A DNA stretch of 64,000 nt from Saccharomycopsis phalli (Eukaryota; Ascomycota; Saccharomycetes; Ascoideales; Saccharomycopsidaceae). Positions 18,527 through 30,500 of the stretch are shown here, piece after piece. The notes below the pieces were generated by a model. The model was not told where the DNA came from. It did not search any database and saw only the letters and a program-made list of their open reading frames with translations. Each line of letters opens with the position of its first letter. Position 1 is the stretch's first letter. The stretch covers positions 558,001 through 622,000 of the forward strand of contig CP073218.1 in assembly GCA_020342235.1 (NCBI GenBank), given 5' to 3'. Both the position numbers and the translations under genes were made by a program.

Positions 18527-20215
18527 TTAACCAGTTCTGATAACACCGGCAGCAATCAAGATGTTAATTTTCTTAAACACCTCTGGGTTCTTCATGTGGT
18601 CTTGCAACGCCGCTGGATTGTCCTTGGCTTGCTGCAAAATGTTTTGCATCACTGGGTCTTGCAAGATACTAACGACTTCTGGGTCCTTGGATACTCTTTC
18701 CATGGTTTGCTCAGCAGTTTCACCAGAAACAGGTTGGAATCTTTGACTGGTTGCCTTCTGGTACAATTGGTTGATCTCATAGGCCGACTTGTTACCTGTC
18801 TTGGAATCTACTTCTCTAGCCAAGTCCAACGTGTCAATACAGCCCTTGAATTCCTTGATAGCCAATTGCGCAGACGCCTTTCTAATATAAGCCCGTAAAA
18901 ATTGAGGGTCCTTTTCAATCGCAGTATCACAATCCTTGATGGCTTCAGGGAACGACATCAACTTTGTGTAAGCCGCAGCTCTGTTGGAGTACCCTCTGGC
19001 ATCAGATGGTAAACGCTTAATCATCTCAGTGTAAGCCTTGACGGCGTTTGGCCAGTCAGCCTTGGTGAAATACTCCTTCCCTTCAAGTCTAGCAGCCTCG
19101 GCCTTTTCAGGGTCAACGTACTCCTCGGCCTCTTTCTTCTTCAACAACTTCTCCGCATTTCTCAACTTGGCCAACACATCAGCAGTCCGGTGCTCGGTCA
19201 AGGACTTGTCAAAGTAGTGAATGGCTTGCTTCAAGTCGTCCAACTTCAAGTATGAGGTTCCGATTCTCGCAAATGACTTTGCAATCACCTTATAGTCAGC
19301 TCTCTCTTCTCTTCCCTTTTCTATCGCAGACTCGCACGTCTTGATGGCGCCTTGGTAATCACCCTTTTCAAACTCAGCAGCTGCTCGGTTGTTCAAGTAA
19401 GTAATGTCTGCGTGTGTTTCAAATGCTTGGTCGTACAACTCAATGGCCTCGTCAAATTTACGTTTCTTGTACAAGGCATTTCCTTCGGCCTTGAGTGCAT
19501 CAGCAGCTTGTTTCGATGACTGTTCCTTTGGAGCATCCTTCATTTCAACATCTGGAACAGACTCCTTTGGATCATCAGTTGGCTTGGAAGGTGCAGATTT
19601 CTCAGTTGGGGCCGGAGTAGCAGGAGCTTCTGGCTCTCTTTCCAAATCTATACCTAGTAGCACACTTAAAATAGTAAAGAATTTTGGATCGGTAAACAAT
19701 TCCTGACCCATCACATTAGGATTGGCTTGAAGAAGTTTGATTTTCTCAACCATACTAGGATCTTTCATGATTTCAGCGGTCTTTGGATTGGCTTTTAATT
19801 TGCTAATCAAATTAGGGTCCATGAATTTCTCAGTAATTCCAAGATTAGGCGTGGACTTGGCTCTGGTGACATCTGCCAAACCATCTTTTGCCATCAGATT
19901 GGATGGGTCCAATTCCAAGGCTTTTTTGTAAGCAGCTTCCGCACCATCAAAGTCAGCCAATCCATAGTCAGCAGCAGCTACACGATTGTATCCTTTTGCC
20001 CAGGTAGGGTTGATTTCCACACACTTGTTTGCATCTTCAAGCGCCTTGTCGAATTGTTTTAACGAAGTGTAACAGGCAGATCTGTTGGAAAATAAAACAT
20101 GGTTAGGAGTAGTCGAAGCTTCAATAGCATTAGTAAATTGAACAATAGCTTCATTGAAGTCTTTGGCACTGAAGGCCTTGTTTCCAAGAGCTTTAAATTC
20201 TTCTGGCGTTGGCAT
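18527..20215 (-). CDS. STI1: Hsp70/Hsp90 co-chaperone Sti1 (Hop)
   Basis: Encodes 562 residues from the ATG at 20215 (MPTPEEFKALGNKAF); the frame is open for 31 more codons, but Sti1 starts here and a TATA box and heat-shock element lie in that stretch. Architecture is TPR1, DP1, TPR2A, TPR2B, DP2. The first TPR set is at about 5-110. DP1, with DPNLISKLKANPKTAEIM and TILSVLLGID, is at about 130-200. A Pro/Ala/Ser linker follows, then six more TPRs from about 245 to 500. DP2 ends with NILIAAGVIRTG. It bridges Hsp70 and Hsp90 for client transfer in the cytosol. Confidence 0.97.
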   Translation of the reverse strand: MPTPEEFKALGNKAFSAKDFNEAIVQFTNAIEASTTPNHVLFSNRSACYTSLKQFDKALEDANKCVEINPTWAKGYNRVAAADYGLADFDGAEAAYKKALELDPSNLMAKDGLADVTRAKSTPNLGITEKFMDPNLISKLKANPKTAEIMKDPSMVEKIKLLQANPNVMGQELFTDPKFFTILSVLLGIDLEREPEAPATPAPTEKSAPSKPTDDPKESVPDVEMKDAPKEQSSKQAADALKAEGNALYKKRKFDEAIELYDQAFETHADITYLNNRAAAEFEKGDYQGAIKTCESAIEKGREERADYKVIAKSFARIGTSYLKLDDLKQAIHYFDKSLTEHRTADVLAKLRNAEKLLKKKEAEEYVDPEKAEAARLEGKEYFTKADWPNAVKAYTEMIKRLPSDARGYSNRAAAYTKLMSFPEAIKDCDTAIEKDPQFLRAYIRKASAQLAIKEFKGCIDTLDLAREVDSKTGNKSAYEINQLYQKATSQRFQPVSGETAEQTMERVSKDPEVVSILQDPVMQNILQQAKDNPAALQDHMKNPEVFKKINILIAAGVIRTG

Positions 20216-20258
20216 TGTACAGAACAGGTAGGAGGCGGGTATATTTATATGGGCATTG

Positions 20259-20271
20259 GAATTTTCTGGAA
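20259..20271 (-). promoter_or_regulatory. Perfect heat-shock element of STI1
   Basis: GAATTTTCTGGAA fits the three-unit Hsf1 consensus GAAnnTTCnnGAA exactly. It lies 44 bp upstream of the STI1 ATG, just beyond a TATA-like ATATAAATAT at 20241-20250. STI1 is a classic Hsf1 target, so the placement is convincing. Confidence 0.85.
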
Positions 20272-20335
20272 TCATGCGCATGTCGGATGATAAATGCATT
20301 GGAACCATGAAATCGGTACATGATATACAAAAGAT

Positions 20336-20995
20336 CTATTTATTTATATACTTCGAGTACACGCCAGCGGCTCCTGATAAAATAGAACTAACAATGAGCC
20401 ACTTTGAATCCCAAGTCATTTTATTGTCAAACTGAGGCATTGGTATCTGGCTCAAGGATTTCATATTCCTGCGAATCCTGTTGCTGGATCTTCGCGCCAT
20501 GTGAGGAACTGTCACTTTCTTCACTATTTTGTCTTCTGGTGTTGTGGGAGGTTTTGGTATCTTTTTAATATCAACGGCGGCTGAAATGGACCTCTTCAAA
20601 GGCGTCGTCGCTATTTCTTTGTGGTCAACTGTTGGTTTCTCGCTGATTGTTGAGCATGGGTTGTTTTCTATTGAGGTCTTCACCTTATGATTTGACAGAG
20701 GGGACTGCGATCTCGCTCGATCTTGTTTGGTCCGACTATATTTTATTGTCTCTGGAGTTCTTGGGGATTGCGGAGGCGATATAATACCCTCATCTAATTG
20801 TTTTCCAGTGGTTTTGGCATGTGGTTTAGCCTCTTTGATTATTGGAAATATTTTAAAGTACGAATTGGAATCCAATTTTTGTATTTTGAAATGCTGGCCC
20901 AGTGGGTTGGCCGAGTGGCTATTGAAGATATGTTTTCGTTTGCGGCTGGGAGTACTGTGCTCTGACATGCTGAAGAAGAACGACTTTGCTGCCAT
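20336..20995 (-). CDS. Unrecognised basic protein with Cdk-type sites and C-terminal hydrophobic segment
   Basis: A 219-residue protein, rich in Lys, Ser and Pro. Residues about 72-165 hold many S/T-P sites (SPPQSPRTPET, SQSPLS, TTPLKRS, TTPEDK), a pattern common in Cdk-regulated disordered proteins. The only apolar segment is near the C-terminus (WLIVSSILSGAAGVYSKYI, about 198-216) and could be a tail anchor or a buried helix. Basic clusters RKRKH (18-22) and RRSSNRIRR could act as nuclear signals. A second in-frame ATG lies at residue 10. I do not recognise the family; a nuclear-envelope or cell-cycle role would fit but is inference. Confidence 0.7.
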   Translation of the reverse strand: MAAKSFFFSMSEHSTPSRKRKHIFNSHSANPLGQHFKIQKLDSNSYFKIFPIIKEAKPHAKTTGKQLDEGIISPPQSPRTPETIKYSRTKQDRARSQSPLSNHKVKTSIENNPCSTISEKPTVDHKEIATTPLKRSISAAVDIKKIPKPPTTPEDKIVKKVTVPHMARRSSNRIRRNMKSLSQIPMPQFDNKMTWDSKWLIVSSILSGAAGVYSKYINK

Positions 20996-21519
20996 TTTAT
21001 ACTTTAAATTGCCAAGTCATTGAAACATACATATATCAATTATTTTTGGAGAGTATAGCAACTGTTAAGAATGTATACATAAGTGACATAAGGTTTAGAG
21101 GCGTGTCACTTAATTTACTGGTATCATGTCAGTGCACCTTGTCATGTTTCAGTGGGAATAGCCTTATAAACATGTCACAGGACCTTCGTAACATGTCACG
21201 GAACCTTCTAAACATGTCCCAGAACTTCTAAACATATTCCGGTATAGCAGGACACAATCTATTGAGCGCATGTACAAGAGCACGACTTGAACATGACGGT
21301 CCTGAAAGAAGGTTTGGGGCTACAATTCTTGAGGCAATTGAATCTAAATAGTGTCGTTTAAGATTTCAATGGCCCGAATTTCTGCTTTTGATACTTTAAA
21401 GGGTGCTGGGTAACACCCTTAGAAACATGATGCACTCTACAGCTTTAGACAACAATATAAAAAAATTAAACGTATTTAAATGAATAACAACAATTAATCA
21501 ACAAACCACCTTTCCGAAA
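20996..21519. other. Intergenic region with 21-bp tandem repeat
   Basis: About 520 bp between the small unknown gene and the stop of the giant NUM1-like gene. It contains a short tandem array (separate entry). No gene seen. Confidence 0.5.
21169..21240. repeat. About 3.5 copies of a 21-bp repeat (AACATGTC...)
   Basis: Units begin AACATGTCACAGGACC, AACATGTCACGGAACC, AACATGTCCCAGAAC and a partial AACATATTCC. Looser relatives of the core CATGTC appear at about 21125-21145. Confidence 0.8.
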
Positions 21520-24500
21520 CTACTCAAAGTCCAAACCTTCTGCGCTTCTTTGAATCAAGTATCTCAAACTATTGTACCAAATATTATGACGTAGTCTTGA
21601 AGGGCAAGTAATCTTGATCGACCGATCAGAAGAGTGCACCACAATGCTTTTGTGATAGATTCCCACTGGAAGAGGGTTATTGTCCTCCACACTTTCGACC
21701 GAAATTATAGCAGCAGCCCTGGTCTTGTCATCCCCAGGGTTACCAAAAATTGGATTCTCTTCAGACCAGTACAAGGTTAAGGTATATGGGTGCACCCAAA
21801 AGAATCTCTCGTGCCGGACCTCGGACATGACACTAAGCGGACCCAATCTTCTATAGTATTTGTACAAAAACTCGCCAATGACGGTCTGGGTGACAGCACC
21901 AATGATATTATTGTCAGATAGTGATGCCTCAGTTGCCAATGATAAGCCTGTGATACTTCTAGCCGACTGTTTCGTTGACATAATAGAACTCGAACGATTA
22001 ACAATGCTTCTACTGAGGGTCGTGAGTCTTCTTGGCTGAGCAAAGGAGTTATGACTAGCTGGAAGTAGTGTGTCTGGAGCTGATGATATGGTCGATCTAT
22101 TGAAGGCATTATTGGCAGTGTTTTGCATAGTCTCGTCTGCGGTTTTATCCTCCTCTTCGATCTTGGTCATGCTGATACCTCTCTTCAATGCCTCCTGTCT
22201 AATAGTCTCATTATCAACCTTGTGGATAGCCAAAGCATCGTTTCTCGTTAGCTTGTTGTAGTACGTCTTTGGAATCACAATGACATTATTAACGTCTGGA
22301 ACCTTAAACATGTTGGTAGCAATGTAGCATTTCTCTGGGATCAACAAGTAGTTGTTCTTGCTGAGGAAAGATTCGATCGAATTATCCGTCAATCTGCCGT
22401 ACTCTTCCAACGATAACACTTTCAAATCAAACTCCTCTGCTTTTTGTCGTAAGAATTTCTCGTCAACATCAACGTTGATGATTTCAGAAGCATCAACAAA
22501 CTCATCATCCAAGTCAGGAATGTTCTTTGGAAGTATATCACCACCGGTTTCAATCTCTCTTGTGCTGGCCTCTTTTCTAAAAGACAACGTCTTATCTTCG
22601 TTATACCGCTCCTCCTTCATCTTAGAATTCTCTTTGCGCAATACAGCAATGTCTTGTTGCAAACTGCTTGAATGCTCAGTTAACTTCTTGATTTGATTTC
22701 TCAAGTCCTCCAAGTCACCAGTCAACTTTAAGTTCTCGGTCGTCATTTGTTTACTAGATTCATTCAACTCTCCATGATCTTTGAACAACTTGTTGTAATC
22801 AGCGAATAAGATGCTGTAATCGCCATTTATCTTATCAATCTTCTCATTCAAGACACCTTCCTTTTCCGACTGAGTACTTTCCAACTCCTTATAATCACCC
22901 AACACATTGGCATGTAAAGTCGTCAACTTCGAATGTTCAGCTTCTAGTGCCGAAAGCTGGCTTTTAAGATTTTCAATTTCTTTCGAGGCTGTATCATTGG
23001 AAGAAGTTACATCAGAGTGCGCTGTCACAAGAGCATCATGCGTATGTTGAAGCTGCTCATGGGACACAACAAGGTCAGAATGGTCTTTCTTCAATTGCTC
23101 ATCATGTTGCTGAAGAAGATCATAACTATGCTTCAATTGGTCATTACTTTCCTGGAGTTTAGAATAGTCTGCTTGAAGTTTTGTGTTGCTCTCCGTAAGC
23201 TTAGAATGGTCGCCCTTCAATGTAGCTAATAGAGCAGCTATTCCAGCTTCTTTCGTTACCAACTCGGCATGATTGTCCTCCAATTGTTTGTACTGGTCAT
23301 TAGAAACGCTCTTGTCACTCTGCAATAGATTGTGCTGCTCCTTCAATTGATTATGATCTTGGCTTAACTGAGCATGGGCGGAGTTTAATTGGTTATGTTC
23401 ATCCTTCAATTGATCATGGCTGATGGCCAACAGAGCCTTGTCATCCTCCAACTGCGCAAAACTCTTCTCCAAATCAGCATGGGTATTCTGAAGCTCACCG
23501 TGATCACTCTGGAGGGCCGCAAATTCCGTCTTCAACTTATCATGAGTACCTTGCAAATCCTTGTAGTCACCTTCCATAATAGACTTACTGTTGGTCAACG
23601 CATCATGCTGTTCTTTCAACTTGGCATGACTATCTTTTAATTGCAAATTCTCCTGCGCCATAGAGCCGTGGGTCTCGGTTGATGTGTCAAGGGACTTTTG
23701 CAATGCCAATTGCTTCTCATTCAACGAACCATGGTCATTCTTCAATGCCTCATGAGCACCTTGCAACACAAGAATCTCACTCTTCAATTTTGAATGGTTG
23801 GTCTCCAACTCACCATGAGATTTCTGTAACCCAGAATAAACATCATTCAATTTCCGATGCTCTTCATCTAATCTCGCCTTATCTTCACTGAGCTTATTAT
23901 ATGATTTGGCATGTTGGGTCTTCAAAGTATTGTTGTCCTCGACAAGTTTAGCATGCGCACCATTCAACTCTGAGAACTGAGTGTTCAATTCATTATACTG
24001 ATTCTTCAATTCAGAATGATCATTACTCAATGTGTCATGCTGCCCAGTAATCATGCTATGGGCTTCAGTTAACTGGGAATGATCATCAGTCAATTTGGCA
24101 TGGCTCTCGGTTAAGTTGTTGTGGTTTGCTGTCAATTCTTTATGACTGCCAGTTAGTTGGGCATGCTCTTTGGTCAACAGGTCATGGGTTTCCACCAACT
24201 CGTCATAATTTTTCTTCAACTCATTATGACTCTCTGCTAACGAGTTATGAGTGTCCTTCAATTCGCTACCAGCCACCTGTAATCCGCTGATCTTAGTCTT
24301 CAAAGCAGCATATTCATAATCTAATGCACCATGAGTTTCACTCAAGGTCATATGCTCATCCTTCAACTTAGCATGATTATCGTTTAGCGCAGTATGCTCA
24401 CTAGTCAACTTCCCATGATCTTCCTTTAACTTCTGATGAGATTTCTCCAACTGAGAATGATCCTCAATCAATCGATCATGATCCCCTTGAATCTTACTGT

Positions 24501-27500
24501 TGGACTCTTTCAACTGGTTCAATTCGCTCACTTTATCGTTCATTGACTTCTCCAATTTCAAGTTCTTATCCTCAAGTCCGCCGTGACTCTTGCTCAACTT
24601 CTCATGGGCCAACTTCAATGCAGCCAAGACACCAGTGACTTCCAACAATTTCTTACCATTTGCATCTTTGTCATTTTCGGATGCATGAATCTTCTCGCCC
24701 AATTCTTTGTGCTCAATGTTGAATTGGTCAATGGTTTTGTCCTTCTCATTCAAAGCCAGTTTCAACGACTGGATCTCCTGCTCCAAGGCATTCTTTTCGT
24801 CATTCAACCCTTCAATACTCTTCTTGATAGCTTCCAGCTTCTCAGATTCCTTGGTCTTGAATTCGCTAGACTCCTGTTGAATAGCAGAAATTTCTTGCTT
24901 TAACTGAGATACTGACTGGTCTTTCTCATCAACCTTGGCTTGAAGCAATGTCAGCATACTAAGGAACTCCTTTTGCTTATCTTCGAGTTTCTGGTCAGCT
25001 TCAGTCAATGACTCCTGTAACGTTTTGGACTTTTCCTCGGCCTGCTGAAGACTACTTTCAGCTGCCTTGAGATCTTCTTGAGTCTTCTTGAGATTTTCCT
25101 GAGTCGTTTTGAGGCTAGCCTCGGCCTTCTTGAGATTTTCCTGAGTCGTTTTGAGGCTAGCCTCGGCCTTCTTGAGGCTTTCCTCTTGAACCTTACATTG
25201 TGCTTCAATTTCAGCAGCTCTAGATTCTTTGACAGTTATCTCTTTCTTAAATCCTTCAGTCTCAATAGCCCTTGATTCTTTTGCCTTGGAATACTCGCCG
25301 CTTAATAACTCATGAGCTTTTTGGGCCGCCAATAAGGAAGCAGTAGCAGCAACCAACTTTTCATTCAATGAAACATGTTCCTGGTTTTTCTTATCAAGAA
25401 GGTCTTTGGTTTCCGTCAACTGCTTATCTCTTGCACTAGAAATATTTTCCTTTTCCTTTAATTGAGCCTCAATTGCACCCAAAGCAGAAGCCTTTTCTGA
25501 CTCCAAAGCACTCTTCTGCTTCACAAGACTATCCCTTTCTTCAACAAGAATAGCGTATGCCTTTTTGTCATTTTCCAATTGCAACTTCAATCCTTCAAAA
25601 TCGCTAGTCTGCTTCTCAAGCTCCTTTCTGGTTCTTTCAGACTCTTCCTTGGCAAGTGCCAACTCAGCAGAAACCTTGGCCAAAGTTGCCGCATCAGTTT
25701 CCCTTTGCTCTTTGATCAGACTGTGCTCTTTCTTAATCATCTCCAACTCGCCACTAATATCATGTAGCTCTTTATCCTTAGAACTATTATGTGCCACTGC
25801 AACTGAGTGATCACTTTCCAAGGCTCGATACTTTGTGGTCAAATCTGTATGACGGTCATCCAACAACTTCTTGGAAGCTTCAATTCCAGCTAACTTCTTG
25901 TTTAATAGCTCGACTGTGTTTCCAGACTGGCTTTCCAAGTCTTGCAATTTCTGATTTGCAAAGATCTTCTCTTCAGCATGTTGCTTATTAACCGCAGTCA
26001 ATTTGTCAAGATTCTTCGATAACTCTTTATTCTCCAAAGTTATCTTATCCAAAGAGCCAACCGACTTCTCGAGGCGTGAGTTTAAAGAAGCATGGTCCTG
26101 TTCCAAAGCAGTGTGCTCAGTACGAAGTGATTTATGAGCAGACTCTAAGTCTGAATACTTAGATCCAAGAGATCTGTGAGCAACATCCAACTCATTATGG
26201 TTCGCAACAAGAGACTTGTGATCTGATTCCAATTTATTATGCGTTGCAACAAGATTTTTGTGCTCAGCCTCCAGATCTTTAAGGCTTCCGGAAAGTGACT
26301 TATGACTGGTTTCCAATTCAGCATGCTTGGAGGAAAGTGACGCATGTGTCTCTTCCAAAGAAGAATGTTTCGAACCAAGCAATTTATGAGCAGCTTCCAA
26401 TGCAGCAAGACTTGCTGCCAACGACACATGCCCTTCCTTAAGAGATTTATGAGTGCCGGTCAAAGTGTCATGATCCTGAACAAGAGACTTGTGAGTATTT
26501 TGCAAGGCATCATACTTTTCAGTAACCAATCTCGCAGCTTCTTTCGATGAATCATGATCTGAGGCAAGTGCCTTATGCTCGCCAAGCAAAGAATTATGCT
26601 TAGACTCAAGTTCATCATGACTCATTTTCAAAGAACCATGAATAGCAGTGAGATTCTTGAGGTCAGATTCCAAAGAGTTGTGAGATTCCTTCAAAGATTC
26701 ATGATCACTAGTCAAGGCAGAATGAGCGTCCTTCAACGAAACATGCTCTTTCGACAAAACAGTGTGTTCTTGGTGTAAATTACTGTTTGCCAGCTTCAAT
26801 TCATCAAATTCTTTACTCAAGGATTCAAAACTCTCACCTTTGAGCGCGAGCGTCTTCTCTAACTCGCCCTTTTGCAATTCCAAACTCTTAGTTAAATCTT
26901 GGTTCTCCTTCAATTTTTGAGAGGTCTCTTGCAAAGCCTGCTTCGTTGACTCCAACTCGACAATTTTCAAACCAATCAATTTAGTGTGATCTTTCTTGGT
27001 TGATTCGAGCTCAGCCTGCAGCTTGGAAAGCACTTCAGTTAGTTTGACCTTTTCAGCTTGAAGAGCTTTAATATCATCACTCTTCTTTTGATACTGTGCC
27101 TTGAGATCATCAATTTCTTTTTCTTTCCTTTGAGACTCTGTCTTAAGCTTCTCGGCTTCCTGAGATAAGGTGCTCTTTTCTTTGGCAAATGACTCTTGTA
27201 ACGAAGAGAAATTCTTTTCAAGGTCCCCATGAGATTTCACCAACAGTGAATGAGTGCTGGTTAGCTTGTCATTATCGCTCTTCAACGACTCGTACTTGTT
27301 TGAAAGTTCTTTAAACTCGCTTTGCAAAGAATCCTTATTATTGTTCAGAGTCTCATAACTCTGTTCCAATGACCGATGGTTCTCCTTCAACTGAACATGA
27401 TCACTGGACAATGCATCATAGTCAGTAGTCAATTTATTGTGTTGAGAAGTCAATTGATCGTGCGTCAACTTTAACGCGCCCATTCCCAAGGTAGCAGCAG

Positions 27501-30500
27501 CCAACTCTTTCAATTTGGATTCATGAGTACCAGACAAGGACTTGTAAGATGCTGATTGTGCTTCATGTTCTTTGGAAAGCGTAGAATATGAGGTGCGAAG
27601 TTCATCATGAACAGACTGCAATTCATCGTTTGATCGCTTAAGTTCTGAGTGACTAGCTTCTAACTTAGAATTAGTGTCCTTAAGATCCAGATGCGCCTGT
27701 TGGAGCTCACTATTGGACGTTTCCAATGCAGCATGAGCATCTTTGAGTCTAGAGTTCGAAGCTTCCAATTCAACATGAGAATTATTGAGTTCATTATTGG
27801 ACGAAACAAGCTCCGAATGAGATTCCTGTAAGGTCTTCAAATTACTCTGTGATGAATCATAATCACGTTGTAGAGTGTCACGAGAGGTTCTCAATTGGTT
27901 GTGAGTTGACTGTAGCGTATCATGGCTAGTCTTCAAGTCTGAATGAGCAGCAACAAGACCTGAATAATCGGTCTGTAACTTCGAATTAGTTTCGCTCAAT
28001 TCATTGTGAGACGCTTTCAAACTTCCATGGCTATCCTTTAAGCTCTCATGATCATTCTTCAACTTTTCATGATCATCCTTCAACTTCCCATGATCACCCA
28101 TCAACTTTTCATGGTTGTCCTGCAACTTATTTTTAGCTTCTTGAATTGCAGAATGAGTATCTTGAAGGTCTTTGTGAGTGGCATTCAACTCCCTATGATG
28201 ATCCTCAAGTGTTCCATACGAGGACTTTAAAGCGCCATGCGATGTCTCCAACTCCTTCTGAGTATCAAGCAAAGAGTCATGGGTAGTTTTCAAGGAATTA
28301 TAATCAGCCTGCAACGAATCATGGGTGGATTTCAAATGGTCGTGTGTATCTTGTAATGCGGAAAGGGTATCAGTCAATTCGGCTTTGGAGCTTTGTAACT
28401 TGGTGAGTCTAGTTTGCAATTCCTTGTTACTGTTTTGTAAGCCCTCGTGGGTATTCTTCAAATCATCATAATTCTTTGTCAAATCGCCATGAGTCTTCTT
28501 CAATCCATCATAATCTGTCGCAATAGATTTTTTGGTAACTTCCAATGCCTCTTTAGCAGCGACCAAAACTGCAAGTTTACCTAAGGTTTCATCGTGAGCA
28601 GTCTTTGAATTTGACAAGGAAGTCGTCAATTCAGCATGAGACTTGTCCAAAGTACCATGCGACGCAATCAAATTCTCGTGGGACTTGGTCAAATCTTCAT
28701 GTGTCTGGGTCAAATTCGTATGTGTCTTGGTCAATTCATCTTGAGCCTTCTTCAAATCAGCAAAGTCGCTCTTCAAGGCAGCAAATGAACGATTCACTTC
28801 CAGATAACTGTTCTTTAAAGCGCTGTGCTCTGTATTCAATTCACCAAGTTCTCGAACCACTTCATCATGAGTAGACTCTAATGCAGCAAACTTCTTTGAA
28901 TGATTCACATTATCCTTATCCACTTGTCGTTTCACCACTTCTAACTCATTATACTGCTTCTTGAACGAGTTCATGTCAAACTTCAACTTATCAATAGCAA
29001 ACTTCAAGTCTTTATTCTCATTGATCAATAATGCCTTGTTGTTTATGTAATCCTTGATCTCCACATGCAATTTCTCGTTCTCCGACTTCAAATCCGCAGT
29101 CGTCTTTCTCAACACCGTAAGCTCCTTTGTAGAGGCAGCTTGGTTATTAAGCAAATTGGTATGGTCATTAACGCTAAGAGCAACCAAGCCGAACTTTGAT
29201 ACTTGGGAATCAATGTTATCCTTCGAAATCTGCTTTGACAGTAGCTCTGCATTCTCGTATTGCAATAACTCCTTCTCCTTCTTCAAAGTCTCATTCTCCT
29301 GCTCCAATATCGCCTCTCTGGTAAAATTTGTCCCATTTAATTCATCGGCCAAGGAGTTGCGCTTGCTCTTTTTGGACTCTTTGATAGGTACAAGCTCCGG
29401 AACAGTACTGATATCCCCGTCAAAACTTTCCATCGACCCATTATCAAGATGGCCAAGACCATTAAAACTCACATCGGCATCGATAGGGATCAACTTCAAG
29501 TTATTCTGCTTGACGTACTCATCAATAATGCTTCTGACATCCTTTGAATTTAGGTCTATGCTGTTCATGGTGTTATTAATATATGAACTCTCATCGACGC
29601 CAAAGCTGTCAAAATTGCTAACATCCTCTTCCACCTCGCTTTCACTTTCCGAGTCATTTACCATTTCGCTCGCCAAACTTCTCCACTGCTCGGTTCTACC
29701 CAACAATTTGTCGGTAGATGTGTCCACGGCAGTCTTGTTGAACTTATCCTTGCGGTACTTTGACAATTGGTTGCGTAATTTGTTAATGATCATATGAGCA
29801 TGGTCCAAGTTTGATTTCAAAGTCTGCGACTCCAACTCGACATTCCGAGAGCTTTTCCGAACAGGAGATCCAATTACTCTGTGCACTGGCTCAGAAGGTT
29901 CCTCGAACGAAACGTCAGCCTGGTTACTAACACTAGTATCAGCAAGCTTGTTTTCGACGATGACAGGAGAGATGGCATCTTCTTTCTTAATAGCTCTTGC
30001 TAACAATTCGTTGTTTTCATTATTTAATTCCTCAATGTGGTTCTCCAACTCCTCAATTTTCACCAGGTTGCTATTCTTCAAAGTAGTATAGTCGTCATTC
30101 AAAGACCGGTACTTGATCTTCAACTCGTCCAACAGCAAGTTCAAGTCATTATTGATATTAGTATTCTCCGCAATTTCCAGAGTCAACTTGGAGTTAAGAT
30201 CCTTGTACTTTTTCAACTCGGCCAAATTATCCTGGTAGTTCAAGTTCAATTGGTAATTAGTCTCGTCCAATTTGAACTCGTTCTCGTTTATTTCGCTTAA
30301 TTTGCTATTCAAGATCTCCAACTTCTGGCTCAACAGTGCATTGGCCCTACTTAGCTCGTTGATCTTCAAATCCTTTTGCCTGTTCTCGTTTTGGAGTTTA
30401 CGAGACTGCAATGTCAAATTTTGCGACAACTTCACAGTAAAATTCAAGTCCTTGTCGTTATTTTGACCAGCTCCAGGAACTAATTTGGGCGCAACATCTT

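Noticed and set aside
23679-28874. Plus-strand short frames rich in His, Ser and Met opposite NUM1
   Set aside because: They are shadows of the heptad repeat read on the other strand.
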